From Candidatus Anammoxibacter sp. (GTDB lineage: Bacteria > Planctomycetota > Brocadiia > Brocadiales > Anammoxibacteraceae), in the NCBI GenBank assembly GCA_021777105.1, contig JAIQZQ010000005.1, positions 105,497 through 169,496 on the forward strand: a stretch of 64,000 nucleotides of DNA, read 5' to 3'. The notes under the pieces were generated by a model. That model saw nothing but the letters and a program-made list of their open reading frames with translations. It was not told the origin of the DNA and did not search any database. Below, piece after piece: positions 51,440 through 59,862 of this stretch (positions within the stretch are counted from its first letter, which is position 1; every line of letters starts with the position of its first letter). Made by a program: the position numbers and the translations under genes.

Positions 51440-52528
51440 ATGCGTTCCACCGTGACAAGGATGTTGATCTTTGTTTTATGCATATCCGCGTTTATTTGCG
51501 GCATTACAGGCTTTATTTATTATTTAAGTCTGGAGAGCAAGAGGGATGTTATTAAAACAAGGGAGGCGGACAAGGTAAATTTGTTGAAGAAGACTATTAC
51601 CGGCGATTTGAAGTTTGTAGTGTCGGATCTAATGATATTGTCAAATCACTATGAACTTAAGATGTTTTTAGAAGACGGCAATAATGAGCGCAAGGCCAAT
51701 CTTGTCAAACTATTTGTCGAATTTGCCGAACAAAGAATGCTTTATCATCAGATACGATTTATTAATGAAAAAGGTATGGAGGTTGTCAGGGTAAATTATG
51801 ACGGTGTTTCTGTTGTTGTTCCCGATGACAAATTGCAGAATAAATCAAACAGGTATTATTTTACCGACGCTGTTAAGCTGGCAAAAGGCGAAATTTATGT
51901 GTCGCCTTTTGACTTAAACATAGAGCATGGGGGTATTGAGAGGCCTTTGCGGCCTATGATTCGCTTTTGTTCGCCTGTCTTAAATAAAAACGGCCTGGTA
52001 AAGGGTGTTATTGTCCTGAATTATCTGGGAGAGAGGCTTATAAGCGATTTTGAATCGGGTGCCGCCGGATTATTGGGAAAGCCGATGATTCTTAACAAAA
52101 ATGGTTTCTGGATTTACGCCGGCAACCCGGATGTCGAATGGGCGTTTATGTATGATGATCGAAAAGACCTGAAATTTGGCTCGCAATTTCCTGAAGCATG
52201 GGCCGGAATTTCTAAAACGGAAACAGGTCAATTCCTTGCGCATGACGGCTTGTTTACTTTTGCGACGGTGCATCCGATTCTGGATCAATGGGAGAAAGGG
52301 GGCAGGACCGGCAAATGGTATAAATTCAGCATTGCCAGGCTCAAATTAATTGACAATTATTGGAAAATCGTGTCCTATGTTCCGCGCGCCACATTGAATA
52401 TGGGTTATAGAAAATTGGCGGCGAGGCTTTTAGCCATGTTTTTTGCCGTTGCGGCGTTGTTATATGCATTATCTCTCTATTTTTGCCCTGTTTATAAAAA
52501 TGCCGTCAGAAAGTGGGGCACGGAATAG
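51440..52528 (+). CDS. Membrane double-Cache sensor without output domain
   Basis: A 362-residue membrane receptor. TM1 is residues 8-30 and TM2 residues 323-348, with a periplasmic part between them. The latter carries dCache features: a long stalk helix (ESKRDVIKTREADKVNLLKK), MLYHQIRFINEKGMEVVRVNYDG, NRYYFTDAVKLAKGEIYVSPFDLN, then the second PAS-like half. Such domains bind small ligands in chemoreceptors, histidine kinases and GGDEF proteins. Here only about 14 residues follow TM2, so no kinase, HAMP or GGDEF domain is attached. AGGGGG lies before the ATG. The signal must pass to a partner, or the gene is truncated. Confidence 0.85.
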   Translation: MRSTVTRMLIFVLCISAFICGITGFIYYLSLESKRDVIKTREADKVNLLKKTITGDLKFVVSDLMILSNHYELKMFLEDGNNERKANLVKLFVEFAEQRMLYHQIRFINEKGMEVVRVNYDGVSVVVPDDKLQNKSNRYYFTDAVKLAKGEIYVSPFDLNIEHGGIERPLRPMIRFCSPVLNKNGLVKGVIVLNYLGERLISDFESGAAGLLGKPMILNKNGFWIYAGNPDVEWAFMYDDRKDLKFGSQFPEAWAGISKTETGQFLAHDGLFTFATVHPILDQWEKGGRTGKWYKFSIARLKLIDNYWKIVSYVPRATLNMGYRKLAARLLAMFFAVAALLYALSLYFCPVYKNAVRKWGTE

Positions 52529-52769
52529 AGAAACGCGAAACTCTTATGTTTTTTGACCGCAATTACTTTGATTGCGACACCATTGTTGGGCCATCTTTAC
52601 TGCTTTTATCAGTGTCTCTCAGCCTAATCCGCTCCCGTAGCTTTCTATGGATTTGCTTTTTTACGTGTAATTTCGAGCCATTCCGAGCCATTCCGTGAGC
52701 GCGTTTTATATTTTCCCTTTAACTTATCCGGTTTGGCCGTGCTATTAATATAGAGGTGGATATAGTTGA

Positions 52770-52803
52770 AAAGGCATAAAATTTGGCGATTTTATGCCTT
52801 TTG
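52770..52803 (+). terminator. 14-pair hairpin between the dCache gene and the foldase
   Basis: AAAAGGCATAAAAT and ATTTTATGCCTTTT form a perfect stem with a six-base loop, ending in TTTT on both strands. It lies about 240 bases past the dCache stop, in the gene-free gap 52529-52983, and could end transcription from either side. Confidence 0.5.
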
Positions 52804-52983
52804 CCTGTTTAAAGCTAATTTTGTTGCAGCGTGAGGCTGGGCTGTGTTATAATTTGCACTCTTTTTTTCATATAAATTCTAAATATTTTACATAAACTTG
52901 AGTTAATTAGAAGGGGCATGCTAACAGCATGGTTCTTTCAGCTTTTGCTCATTGTTATCCTTAGAAGGGGACAAAAGGCGGTT

Positions 52984-53919
52984 ATGAAAATTTTTGTAAA
53001 AATTCTTGTGTGTTTGACGCTCTGCGCATCTGTTTCCATATGCGATTCAGCTCTTTTTAAAGTAAATGCGGCAGATTCTAAAGATAATGCCAAAAATGAT
53101 GTTGTGGCGGTTGTTAACGGCGAAAAAATTACAAGAGATCAGCTCGCTGAATTTCTTATTGAGTCTTTTAGCCAACAAGGGATTGAGATTATTATAAAAA
53201 GAACTTTGCTGGCTCAGGAGGCAAAGAAACAAAATATTATAGTTTCGGATAAAGAGGTTGCTGAAAGAACCAACAGGATTGTAGATCTTGAAGTGGAAAA
53301 GATAAAAAGCAAATACGGAGAAAAAAATAAGGAAGCTTTTGAAATGGACATGGTAAAAATGGGGTATGACGAGACCAAATTACGCAAGAAACTTGCCGGT
53401 CGCGTTGAGATTGATATTTGGCCCCAGTTGCTTTCTGAAAAATTGATAAAGAAAACCGTGACCGTGACCGATGAGCAGTTAAAGCAAGCGTATGCGGAAA
53501 AATATGGCGAAAAGGTTTTGCTTAGGCAAATAGTAGTAAAAACCCCGGAAGAAGCCGAGGCTCTTTTAAAACAGATCAGGGCCGGGGCTGATTTTGCGGC
53601 CCTTGCAAAAGATAGATCACTGGACAGGCCTTCAGCCGCAAAAGGCGGGTTAATGAATCCAATAAGCCCGGTTGGGCCGTTTGGCGAATCAATAGCAAAG
53701 TTTAAGAAAGGCGATATAACCGATGTAATTAAGTCGAGGGGCGGTTTTCACATTTTTAAAGTCGAAGGGAAAACTCAACCGGAAGAAATAAAACCGTTTA
53801 AAGATGTCTTGCCTGAGCTTGAAGAGGTGGTTATGGCTGTAAATATTAAGAGAAGGTCTGGGCCGTGGTTTCTTAAATTAATGGAGAGCGCGGATATCAA
53901 GAACTATATTAAAGAATAG
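52984..53919 (+). CDS. Parvulin-type peptidyl-prolyl isomerase (SurA/PrsA-like)
   Basis: A 311-residue exported foldase. Signal peptide residues 1-30 end near KVNAA. A SurA-N-like helical region follows (VVAVVNGEKITRDQLAEFLIE, then KRTLLAQEAKKQNIIVSDKEV). The parvulin domain is near residues 175-270: KVLLRQIVVKTPEEAEALLKQIRAGADFAALAKDRSLDRPSAAKGG and IKSRGGFHIFKVEG. It helps fold envelope proteins. The ATG at 52984 starts a clean signal peptide; the frame extends to 52918. AAGGCGG lies before it. It is a single gene. Confidence 0.92.
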   Translation: MKIFVKILVCLTLCASVSICDSALFKVNAADSKDNAKNDVVAVVNGEKITRDQLAEFLIESFSQQGIEIIIKRTLLAQEAKKQNIIVSDKEVAERTNRIVDLEVEKIKSKYGEKNKEAFEMDMVKMGYDETKLRKKLAGRVEIDIWPQLLSEKLIKKTVTVTDEQLKQAYAEKYGEKVLLRQIVVKTPEEAEALLKQIRAGADFAALAKDRSLDRPSAAKGGLMNPISPVGPFGESIAKFKKGDITDVIKSRGGFHIFKVEGKTQPEEIKPFKDVLPELEEVVMAVNIKRRSGPWFLKLMESADIKNYIKE

Positions 53920-54031
53920 CTCTCCCCGGTGGAAAGTCAAAATCGTGTTTTCCATCCCAGATTAATAATAGAGTTTTTTAATTTTAAAACGCCTTTTCTA
54001 AAATGTTTTACAGGGCGAGATATAGCGGCAA

Positions 54032-55201
54032 ATGGAAGAAGAACTAACTGATCAATACTATAGTCAGGATAACGGCTCTGAAAACAATGATATTGACGGC
54101 AACAGTGATTTGGCTACTACCGATGAAGAGGTTGAAACCTCAGACGAGGCCGGCGCCGCCACTGTAACAACGGATGAGACGCGTGAAAATGACGGCCCGG
54201 ATGATATTGAAGAATATAACGGCGATGAAGAGTCTGAAAATGAAGTAGATAATAACGCCGCCACAATTGATGAGCTGGTAATTGGCGAGACATTGGAACC
54301 TGTTGATCTGGACGGCGTTGATGATGACAACGATGATTCATCCAACACCGGCGATGAGGAAATCGCGGCTTCTGATGAGACTGAGACCACGGACAACGCA
54401 ACCGCTGATTCAGAGGAGCAAGAAGAACATGATAGCGAAGATGAGGACGATGAGTCTGAAGATATAGATGATCAAGACTCCGCCGAAATTGAAGCCTCGG
54501 CAACAGACGATAATGTGGAACCTGTTGATCAGGACGGTGTTGATGAAGATAACAACGATGATTTAGACAACGACGGTGAGCAGGAAGAAGAAGTTTCGCC
54601 GACTGATGAAGCCCCGGAAGACGCTGGAACTGATTCAGCGGATCAAGAAGAACAGGATAACGACGACAATGATGAAGCCGGCGAAGGCTTAACGGAAAAA
54701 GAGGACCTAAAACCTGTAGTTGAAGCGATTCTTTTCTCCGCGGATGAACCTTTGCCTTTAAAAAAGATAAATTCTATTGTTGGTAAAAAAGTCCCTAAAG
54801 AAGACTTGGTGGAGATAATAGGCCAATTAAGGGAAGAGTATGAAACAAACGGCAAAGGGTTTCAGATAGAAGAGATAGCCGGAGGTTACCAGATACTTTC
54901 ACGTCCTGAGTATCATGAGTGGGTCTCCAAGTTGGCCAAGAAGAAAAAAGAGGTAAAATTGTCGCACGCATGTCTTGAGACGCTTGCGGTGGTTGCTTAT
55001 AAACAGCCAATTTTAAGGGCTGAGGTTGAATCAATACGAGGGGTTCAATCTGGGCAGATGATAAGGACTTTGATTGAGGCCGGGTTGGTAAATGTGACGG
55101 GACGCGCCGAGGTTATTGGCCGTCCGTTATTATACGGCACAACGAATAAGTTTCTGCATCAATTCGGGCTTAACTCCATTGATAGTCTGCCCAAAAGTTG
55201 A
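54032..55201 (+). CDS. scpB: Segregation and condensation protein ScpB with long acidic N-terminal extension
   Basis: A 389-residue ScpB, the winged-helix kleisin-binding subunit of the SMC-ScpAB condensin. The ScpB domain is residues 225-385: LKPVVEAILFSADEPLPLKKI, GFQIEEIAGGYQILSRPEYHEWV, LSHACLETLAVVAYKQPILRAEVESIRG and GLVNVTGRAEVIGRPLLYGTT. Residues 1-220 are an extremely acidic, disordered stretch rich in Asp, Glu, Asn and Thr. An internal duplication is visible: EPVDLDGVDDDNDD near residue 89 and EPVDQDGVDEDNND near residue 163. Usual ScpB is about 190-200 residues. scpA is not in the window. AGGGCGAG precedes the ATG. Confidence 0.95.
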   Translation: MEEELTDQYYSQDNGSENNDIDGNSDLATTDEEVETSDEAGAATVTTDETRENDGPDDIEEYNGDEESENEVDNNAATIDELVIGETLEPVDLDGVDDDNDDSSNTGDEEIAASDETETTDNATADSEEQEEHDSEDEDDESEDIDDQDSAEIEASATDDNVEPVDQDGVDEDNNDDLDNDGEQEEEVSPTDEAPEDAGTDSADQEEQDNDDNDEAGEGLTEKEDLKPVVEAILFSADEPLPLKKINSIVGKKVPKEDLVEIIGQLREEYETNGKGFQIEEIAGGYQILSRPEYHEWVSKLAKKKKEVKLSHACLETLAVVAYKQPILRAEVESIRGVQSGQMIRTLIEAGLVNVTGRAEVIGRPLLYGTTNKFLHQFGLNSIDSLPKS

Positions 55202-55313
55202 GTTTAGAAAATTATTAAAAGTATTTGATTGAAGACGCGTTAAAGTTTAAAATTTGCGTTCCATTTCAAGTCTTTAATCAATTCATTTTTTTGTTGAAAG
55301 GAGTGGTTAGTAA

Positions 55314-55865
55314 ATGATTGAAATTAGAATACACGGTAGAGGCGGTCAGGGATCAGTTACTGCGGCGGAGCTTGTGGGATTTGCTGCATTTTCCGACGGC
55401 AAGAATTCCCAGGCGTTTCCGTCATTCGGATCAGAACGAATGGGCGCCCCGGTTCAGGCGTTTGCCAGAATAAGCGACAATGAGATTCGCATCCGCAGCC
55501 AGATTTACAATCCTGACTATGTGATAGTGCAGGATCCGACTTTGATGAGCGATGTAGATTGTTTAAGCGGCATGAAAGAAGGCGGGCTGATAATTATAAA
55601 CTCAAAGAAAAAACCTGAAGAGTTTAATGTTGAGGGTAGCGCTACAGTCATGACTATACCGGCCATGGAAATTGCGCTTGAAGTGATTGGCAGGCCTATT
55701 ATGAACACCACATTATTGGGCGCGTTTTCAGCGGCAAGCGGTAAAATAAGCATGGAAGGCATTCAAAAAGCCCTTTGCAACAAATTCGCCAAAGATATTG
55801 CGGACAAAAATTTTGAGGCTGCCACAAGAGCTTTTGATTTTATTAAAAAGCAATCCGGCAACTAG
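55314..55865 (+). CDS. 2-oxoacid:ferredoxin oxidoreductase gamma subunit
   Basis: A 183-residue gamma subunit of the pyruvate/2-oxoacid:ferredoxin oxidoreductase family. IRIHGRGGQGSVTAAELVG near the start is the family signature, and FPSFGSERMGAPVQAFARI and GRPIMNTTLLGAFSAASG follow. In the four-subunit enzyme it helps form the CoA site. The alpha, beta and delta genes are not next to it, so the rest of the enzyme lies elsewhere or this is an orphan. AAAGGAG before the ATG sets the start. The next gene begins 15 bases after its stop. Confidence 0.94.
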   Translation: MIEIRIHGRGGQGSVTAAELVGFAAFSDGKNSQAFPSFGSERMGAPVQAFARISDNEIRIRSQIYNPDYVIVQDPTLMSDVDCLSGMKEGGLIIINSKKKPEEFNVEGSATVMTIPAMEIALEVIGRPIMNTTLLGAFSAASGKISMEGIQKALCNKFAKDIADKNFEAATRAFDFIKKQSGN

Positions 55866-55880
55866 GGCCGGCTCTGAGGT

Positions 55881-57281
55881 ATGACGCCGGGAAATTTAAA
55901 CATTTCAGGAAGGAAAGTCGCCGTCATAGGCATTGATTGCGCTCCTCCTGAACTCATTTTTGATAAATGGCTCGACAAGCTGCCTAATATAAAAAAGGTT
56001 GTAAACAGCGGGATATACGGCAAATTAAAAAGCTCTATTCCCGCTATAACCTGCCCTGCCTGGACGTCTATGGCGACTAGCGCCAACCCCGGACGTTTAG
56101 GCATATATGGATTTAGAAACAGGGCCGCGCACAATTATGAAGGTCTGCAGTTTGTAAATTCAGGAATGTTGCGGGAAGAGCCTGTCTGGAATATTGTTTC
56201 ACGGCATAACAGAAAAGTAATTGTTATCGGTGTGCCCCAGACATACCCGCCTACGCCTGTTAACGGCTGCATGATCTCCTGCTTTCTTACCCCGGACACT
56301 TCCCACGAATACACATACCCTCCCGCGTTAAAGCGCGAAGTTGAACGTATCGCAGAAGGATACATGCTTGATGTTAGCAGTTTCAGGACGGACGACAAAG
56401 AGCCGGTTATCAGAGAAGTCTATGAAATGACCCGCAAACGCTTTAAGGTTGCCCGCAATTTTATAAACCATAAGGAGTGGGACTTCTTTATGATGGTCGA
56501 AATGGGCGCGGACAGGTTGCACCATGCGTTCTGGAGATTCCTTGATGAAACACACCCCCAATACCGGCCCGGCAATAAATATGAAAATGTAATCTTTGAT
56601 TATTATCGCTATCTTGACAAAGAGATTGGCGATCTCATTGCGCTTTTTGACGATAACACCTTGCTCCTGATTGTTTCCGACCACGGGGCAATACAGATGA
56701 AAGGCGGCATCTGCATAAACGAATGGCTTATTTATAATGGATATCTTAAACTAAAAAGCTACCCCTCGGATGTTGTTCAGATAAATAAAGAGATTATTGA
56801 TTGGGAAAAGACGACGGCCTGGGGCGAAGGCGGGTATTACGGTCGCCTCTTCATGAATGTTAAAGGCAGGGAGCCTCTTGGCGTGGTCGCAAAACAAAAT
56901 TATGAGTTTGTCAGAAACGAGCTTGTTCGTAAGCTGGAAGATATGAGGGATGAAAACGGCAAACTCATCAACACTAAAGCGTATAAACCACAGGATATTT
57001 ATACAGTTTGCAATAACATACCGCCGGACCTTATCGTGTATTACGGCGACCTGGCCTGGAGATCAATCGGCAGCGTCGGCCATGGAACACTCTGGGCAAA
57101 AGAGAACGATTTAGGGTCTGATTACGCCAACCACTCTCAATATGGCGTGTTCATTAGAAATGATGGAACCCGCAAAGGCGAGAAACGCGACGGCCTGCAT
57201 TTAATGGACGTAGCCCCAACTATCCTTGACTACATGGGCATTGATGTCCCGTTAAATATGGAAGGGAAAGTTGTAAAATGA
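55881..57281 (+). CDS. Alkaline-phosphatase-superfamily phosphodiesterase-like protein
   Basis: A 466-residue cytoplasmic protein of the type I phosphodiesterase/nucleotide pyrophosphatase group (alkaline phosphatase superfamily). VIGIDCAPPELIFDKW carries the first metal Asp, AITCPAWTSMATSANPGRLGIYGFRNR carries the nucleophile (Thr or Ser) region, MGADRLHHAFWRF, IVSDHGAIQMKGGICINEWL and GLHLMDVAPTILDYMG carry the remaining Asp/His metal ligands. The substrate is unknown, and no signal peptide is visible. It lies 15 bases after the gamma-subunit gene and is probably co-transcribed, though the two have no obvious shared role. Confidence 0.92.
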   Translation: MTPGNLNISGRKVAVIGIDCAPPELIFDKWLDKLPNIKKVVNSGIYGKLKSSIPAITCPAWTSMATSANPGRLGIYGFRNRAAHNYEGLQFVNSGMLREEPVWNIVSRHNRKVIVIGVPQTYPPTPVNGCMISCFLTPDTSHEYTYPPALKREVERIAEGYMLDVSSFRTDDKEPVIREVYEMTRKRFKVARNFINHKEWDFFMMVEMGADRLHHAFWRFLDETHPQYRPGNKYENVIFDYYRYLDKEIGDLIALFDDNTLLLIVSDHGAIQMKGGICINEWLIYNGYLKLKSYPSDVVQINKEIIDWEKTTAWGEGGYYGRLFMNVKGREPLGVVAKQNYEFVRNELVRKLEDMRDENGKLINTKAYKPQDIYTVCNNIPPDLIVYYGDLAWRSIGSVGHGTLWAKENDLGSDYANHSQYGVFIRNDGTRKGEKRDGLHLMDVAPTILDYMGIDVPLNMEGKVVK

Positions 57282-57344
57282 AATACCTTTTCAGCGGAAA
57301 GTTCATTTAACATAAGCTAAACGATTTTAACAATTCATTTAAAT

Positions 57345-57404
57345 AGTGGCACTGGCATCATTGCCTGTGTTTTAATTGATCACAGGCAAGGATGCCTGTG
57401 CCAT
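57345..57404. repeat. Dispersed palindromic repeat, family 1, copy D
   Basis: AGTGGCACTGGCATCATTGCC and its inverse arm GGCAAGGATGCCTGTGCCA with an AT spacer. It lies about 65 bases past the phosphodiesterase stop. A family 7 palindrome (GCTGGAGCAGTCTTGCAGGCACTGC) follows directly at 57408-57437. Confidence 0.88.
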
Positions 57405-57524
57405 TGAAAGCTGGAGCAGTCTTGCAGGCACTGCTTCTAAATGTTTTAGCTTTGATTTTAACTATTCGTATTAATTCTCCTGTTTTTAATTTTGTTCAAT
57501 TTTAATTTTACGCGCTAAATCAAA

Positions 57525-58337
57525 TTGAAAGATCTCTTCTGGGTGTTCGCGTTTTTAACAAGGATACCCTTTAAAACCAAAAATGACGATGCACAGCCAA
57601 ATATTAGAAACGTAGTTATCTGTTTTCCCATAGTCGGCCTGGCAATAGGCATGATATTGGCTTTAGTCTATTTCCCTTTGTCAGCAGTCTTGCCGGCTCC
57701 GGTGGCCGACGCGATTATACTGGCGTTTTACATTGTTCTAACCGGCGCGTTGCATCTGGACGGTTTTGCGGACACTTGCGATGGAATTTTCGGAGGTTAC
57801 GATAGAGAGAAAAGATTAAAGATAATGCGCGACAGCTCTATCGGTGTTTTTGGAGCGCTGGGCCTTATATGTTTAATTGGCATTAAATATCTCTGCTTTC
57901 ACTCAATTTGCGCGGAAAACGTGTTTCTACCCCATGTTTTTGAACTGTTTATTGCCGCCGGCGATCTTGCCTCCAACGATTTGAGTCTAAGGTTGCAAAA
58001 ATGCGTTGTCCTTTTTCTAACGCCTTCAATTGGCAGGTGGGCGCAAACAATAGGGTCGTCAATCGCTAAATATGCGCGCGGGGATGCAAACGGAACAGGC
58101 ATGTTTATATTTAAAGGCTCAAAGATAAGATACACTGTATGCTCGGCAATTATTCCTTTTGCGGCCACACTCTATTTTCTCGGCCCGGCCGGTTATATTG
58201 TATTGCCTGTAATCACAATCTTCTCCATTGTTTTTACGCTTAAAATCAAAGCAAAACTGGGCGGCATGACGGGCGACACATTAGGCGCGCTTAATGAAAC
58301 AAGCGAGCTTATATTTGTGGTTTTTTTTCTATTGTAA
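57525..58337 (+). CDS. cobS: Adenosylcobinamide-GDP ribazoletransferase CobS
   Basis: A 270-residue membrane enzyme that joins adenosylcobinamide-GDP with alpha-ribazole, the last step of the nucleotide-loop part of cobalamin synthesis. WVFAFLTRIPFK at the start, LTGALHLDGFADTCDGIFGGYDREKRLKIMRDSSIGVFG and the C-terminal GGMTGDTLGALNETSEL are family signatures with the conserved acids. It has about six hydrophobic segments. The start is a TTG at 57525, with no ribosome site. It lies 64 bases before cobU and likely forms an operon. No cobalamin riboswitch is seen upstream. Confidence 0.95.
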   Translation: MKDLFWVFAFLTRIPFKTKNDDAQPNIRNVVICFPIVGLAIGMILALVYFPLSAVLPAPVADAIILAFYIVLTGALHLDGFADTCDGIFGGYDREKRLKIMRDSSIGVFGALGLICLIGIKYLCFHSICAENVFLPHVFELFIAAGDLASNDLSLRLQKCVVLFLTPSIGRWAQTIGSSIAKYARGDANGTGMFIFKGSKIRYTVCSAIIPFAATLYFLGPAGYIVLPVITIFSIVFTLKIKAKLGGMTGDTLGALNETSELIFVVFFLL

Positions 58338-58401
58338 CTGTATCTATTGTAACTCATATTTGAAAAAATATTATTGTCCTGTTCGACCGGCAACAAGTAA
58401 A

Positions 58402-58965
58402 ATGGCTAAATTAATATTATCCCTTGGCGGAGCAAAAAGCGGCAAATCCCTTTTCGCCGAGAAACTTGCTCAAAACGAAAAATATCAGGGCCGTGTCGCC
58501 TATATTGCAACGGCTGAGGCCGGGGACGACGAGATGAAAGCGCGTGTTTCGCGCCATAAGCAGAGGCGGCCTAAGGAATGGCTCACAATTGAAGCCCCGT
58601 TTGATCTCGAAAAAGCCGCGCTTGACCTGGACGGCAATATAAAGTTTGCTTTAATAGATTGCATAACCCTTTATATAACCAATATGCTTTTACGCGCTGA
58701 ATCTGAAACAGACTCTGAAATAGAGCCTAATTGGGCGGAAAAACAGGGCGCCATTATAAAAAACATTGAAAATCTATGCGATGTTTGTAAAAATGCCTCC
58801 GCGGACTTTGTTATGGTCTCCAACGAAGTCGGCCATGGCATTGTGCCCATAAATAAACTGGCGCGCGTTTTCACAGATATTGCCGGGCAGGCAAACCAGG
58901 TTATTGCTCAAAAAGCGGATGAAGTATATTTCCTAATCGCCGGAATACCTCAAAAGATAAAGTAA
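58402..58965 (+). CDS. cobU: Adenosylcobinamide kinase / guanylyltransferase CobU
   Basis: A 187-residue bifunctional enzyme. It phosphorylates adenosylcobinamide and then adds GMP, making the substrate for CobS. LILSLGGAKSGKSLFAEKLA holds the P-loop, VSRHKQRRPKEWLTIEAP holds the guanylylated His, FALIDCITLYITNML forms the central strand, and VSNEVGHGIVP is a family signature. The frame is open upstream to 58294, but that stretch is not like the family, so the ATG at 58402 is the start. It is probably the second gene of a cobSU unit. Confidence 0.96.
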   Translation: MAKLILSLGGAKSGKSLFAEKLAQNEKYQGRVAYIATAEAGDDEMKARVSRHKQRRPKEWLTIEAPFDLEKAALDLDGNIKFALIDCITLYITNMLLRAESETDSEIEPNWAEKQGAIIKNIENLCDVCKNASADFVMVSNEVGHGIVPINKLARVFTDIAGQANQVIAQKADEVYFLIAGIPQKIK

Positions 58966-59089
58966 GAAAACAATTGGCGGTTGGCGATTTGCAGTTAGCG
59001 CGGTTGGCTGTTGGCGGTTAACTGGATGTTCTAAGAGGCTCTGCCCTAATCGTTACCCATAAATAATCGCTGTACATTGTAAAAAATAA

Positions 59090-59790
59090 CAACAGATATA
59101 CATTTAGAACGCCCTGAAAGGGCAAAAATATATTAGCCCAGGGTAAGCGAATGCGCCACCCTGGGTACAATGAGCCCACATATATTAACCCTGAAGGGGT
59201 TATTTAAACAGTAATCAATTATAATGTATCACGTTTGCCGATACAGGCGTTTCATCAACTATTTATCCCTTTCAGGGAAAATATTATTGTTGCATTTTAA
59301 CCCAGGGTGGCGCTAACGCTGACCCTGGGCTAGTATAAGTAGCCCTTTCAGGGCATAATTGAATAAATTTTAATTTATTTTCCGGCTCTTAAATGTTTAG
59401 ATTACATTTATGGGTGCCGATAAGGGCTCTGCCTTGTAACTGGATTATAAAGGGATTTTCATTTTAAGCGCTAGTGTTGCAAAGGTTTATGTCAAAATAG
59501 CAGAGTGTTGTTTACCTTAATTTTCTAACCCCAAAGGGGTGATTTAATAATAGCCCAGGGCAACGCCCTGGGAAATAAGGTTAAATATTTTTAGCCCTGT
59601 AAGGGCGATTTAAATTTTCAGCCCAAGAGGCCTTTGTCAAAAATTATGCGGCCAAAATATTTCTTAGCGATTTCGACATACGATTTTTTAATTCGCCCCT
59701 ACAGGGCTAAAATATGTTAAATCGCATACCTAGGGCGTTGCCCTAGGCTTTAATAAGTCAGCCCTTCGGGCTTTAAATCAAAAAAGTCCA
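59090..59790. repeat. Cluster of family 2 repeats
   Basis: About 700 bases made of repeated short palindromes: GCCCTGAAAGGGC-type, AGCCCAGGGT..ACCCTGGG-type (59141-59167 and, inverted, 59297-59332), AGCCCAGGGCAACGCCCTGGG near 59550 and CCTAGGGCGTTGCCCTAGG near 59729, plus CCCTTCGGGC and AGCCCTTTCAGGG units. AT-rich spacers separate them. No gene is present in the gap 58966-59862. A single relative occurs at 16269-16323. Confidence 0.85.
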
Positions 59791-59862
59791 CCGTTAGGCG
59801 CTAATTAAATGTTCTAAGAGGCTCTGTCTCTCTTAATTTAAGCAATAGTAAATTACAAAACT

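Noticed and set aside
51322..51555. 77-codon + strand frame that overlaps the dCache gene start
   Set aside because: No family match; the overlapping dCache frame has a better start, a ribosome site and clear domain content.
52513..52698. 61-codon frame just after the dCache gene, as its missing output domain
   Set aside because: The translation is hydrophobic and aromatic-rich, with no HAMP, kinase or GGDEF residue pattern.
54117..54503. Frames opposite the acidic scpB tail giving His/Arg/Pro-rich proteins
   Set aside because: Simple consequence of GAN/GAY codon repeats read on the other strand.
57408..57437. Rho-independent terminator after the phosphodiesterase gene
   Set aside because: The hairpin has no T run and belongs to the dispersed family 7 palindromes, so I list it only as a repeat.
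57282..57524. Cobalamin riboswitch ahead of cobS
   Set aside because: No B12-box-like sequence; the region is filled by family 1 and family 7 palindromes.
59090..59790. CRISPR array in the repeat nest between cobU and holA
   Set aside because: Repeats are palindromic, of different types and in both orientations; spacers are AT-rich and irregular, and no cas gene is present.
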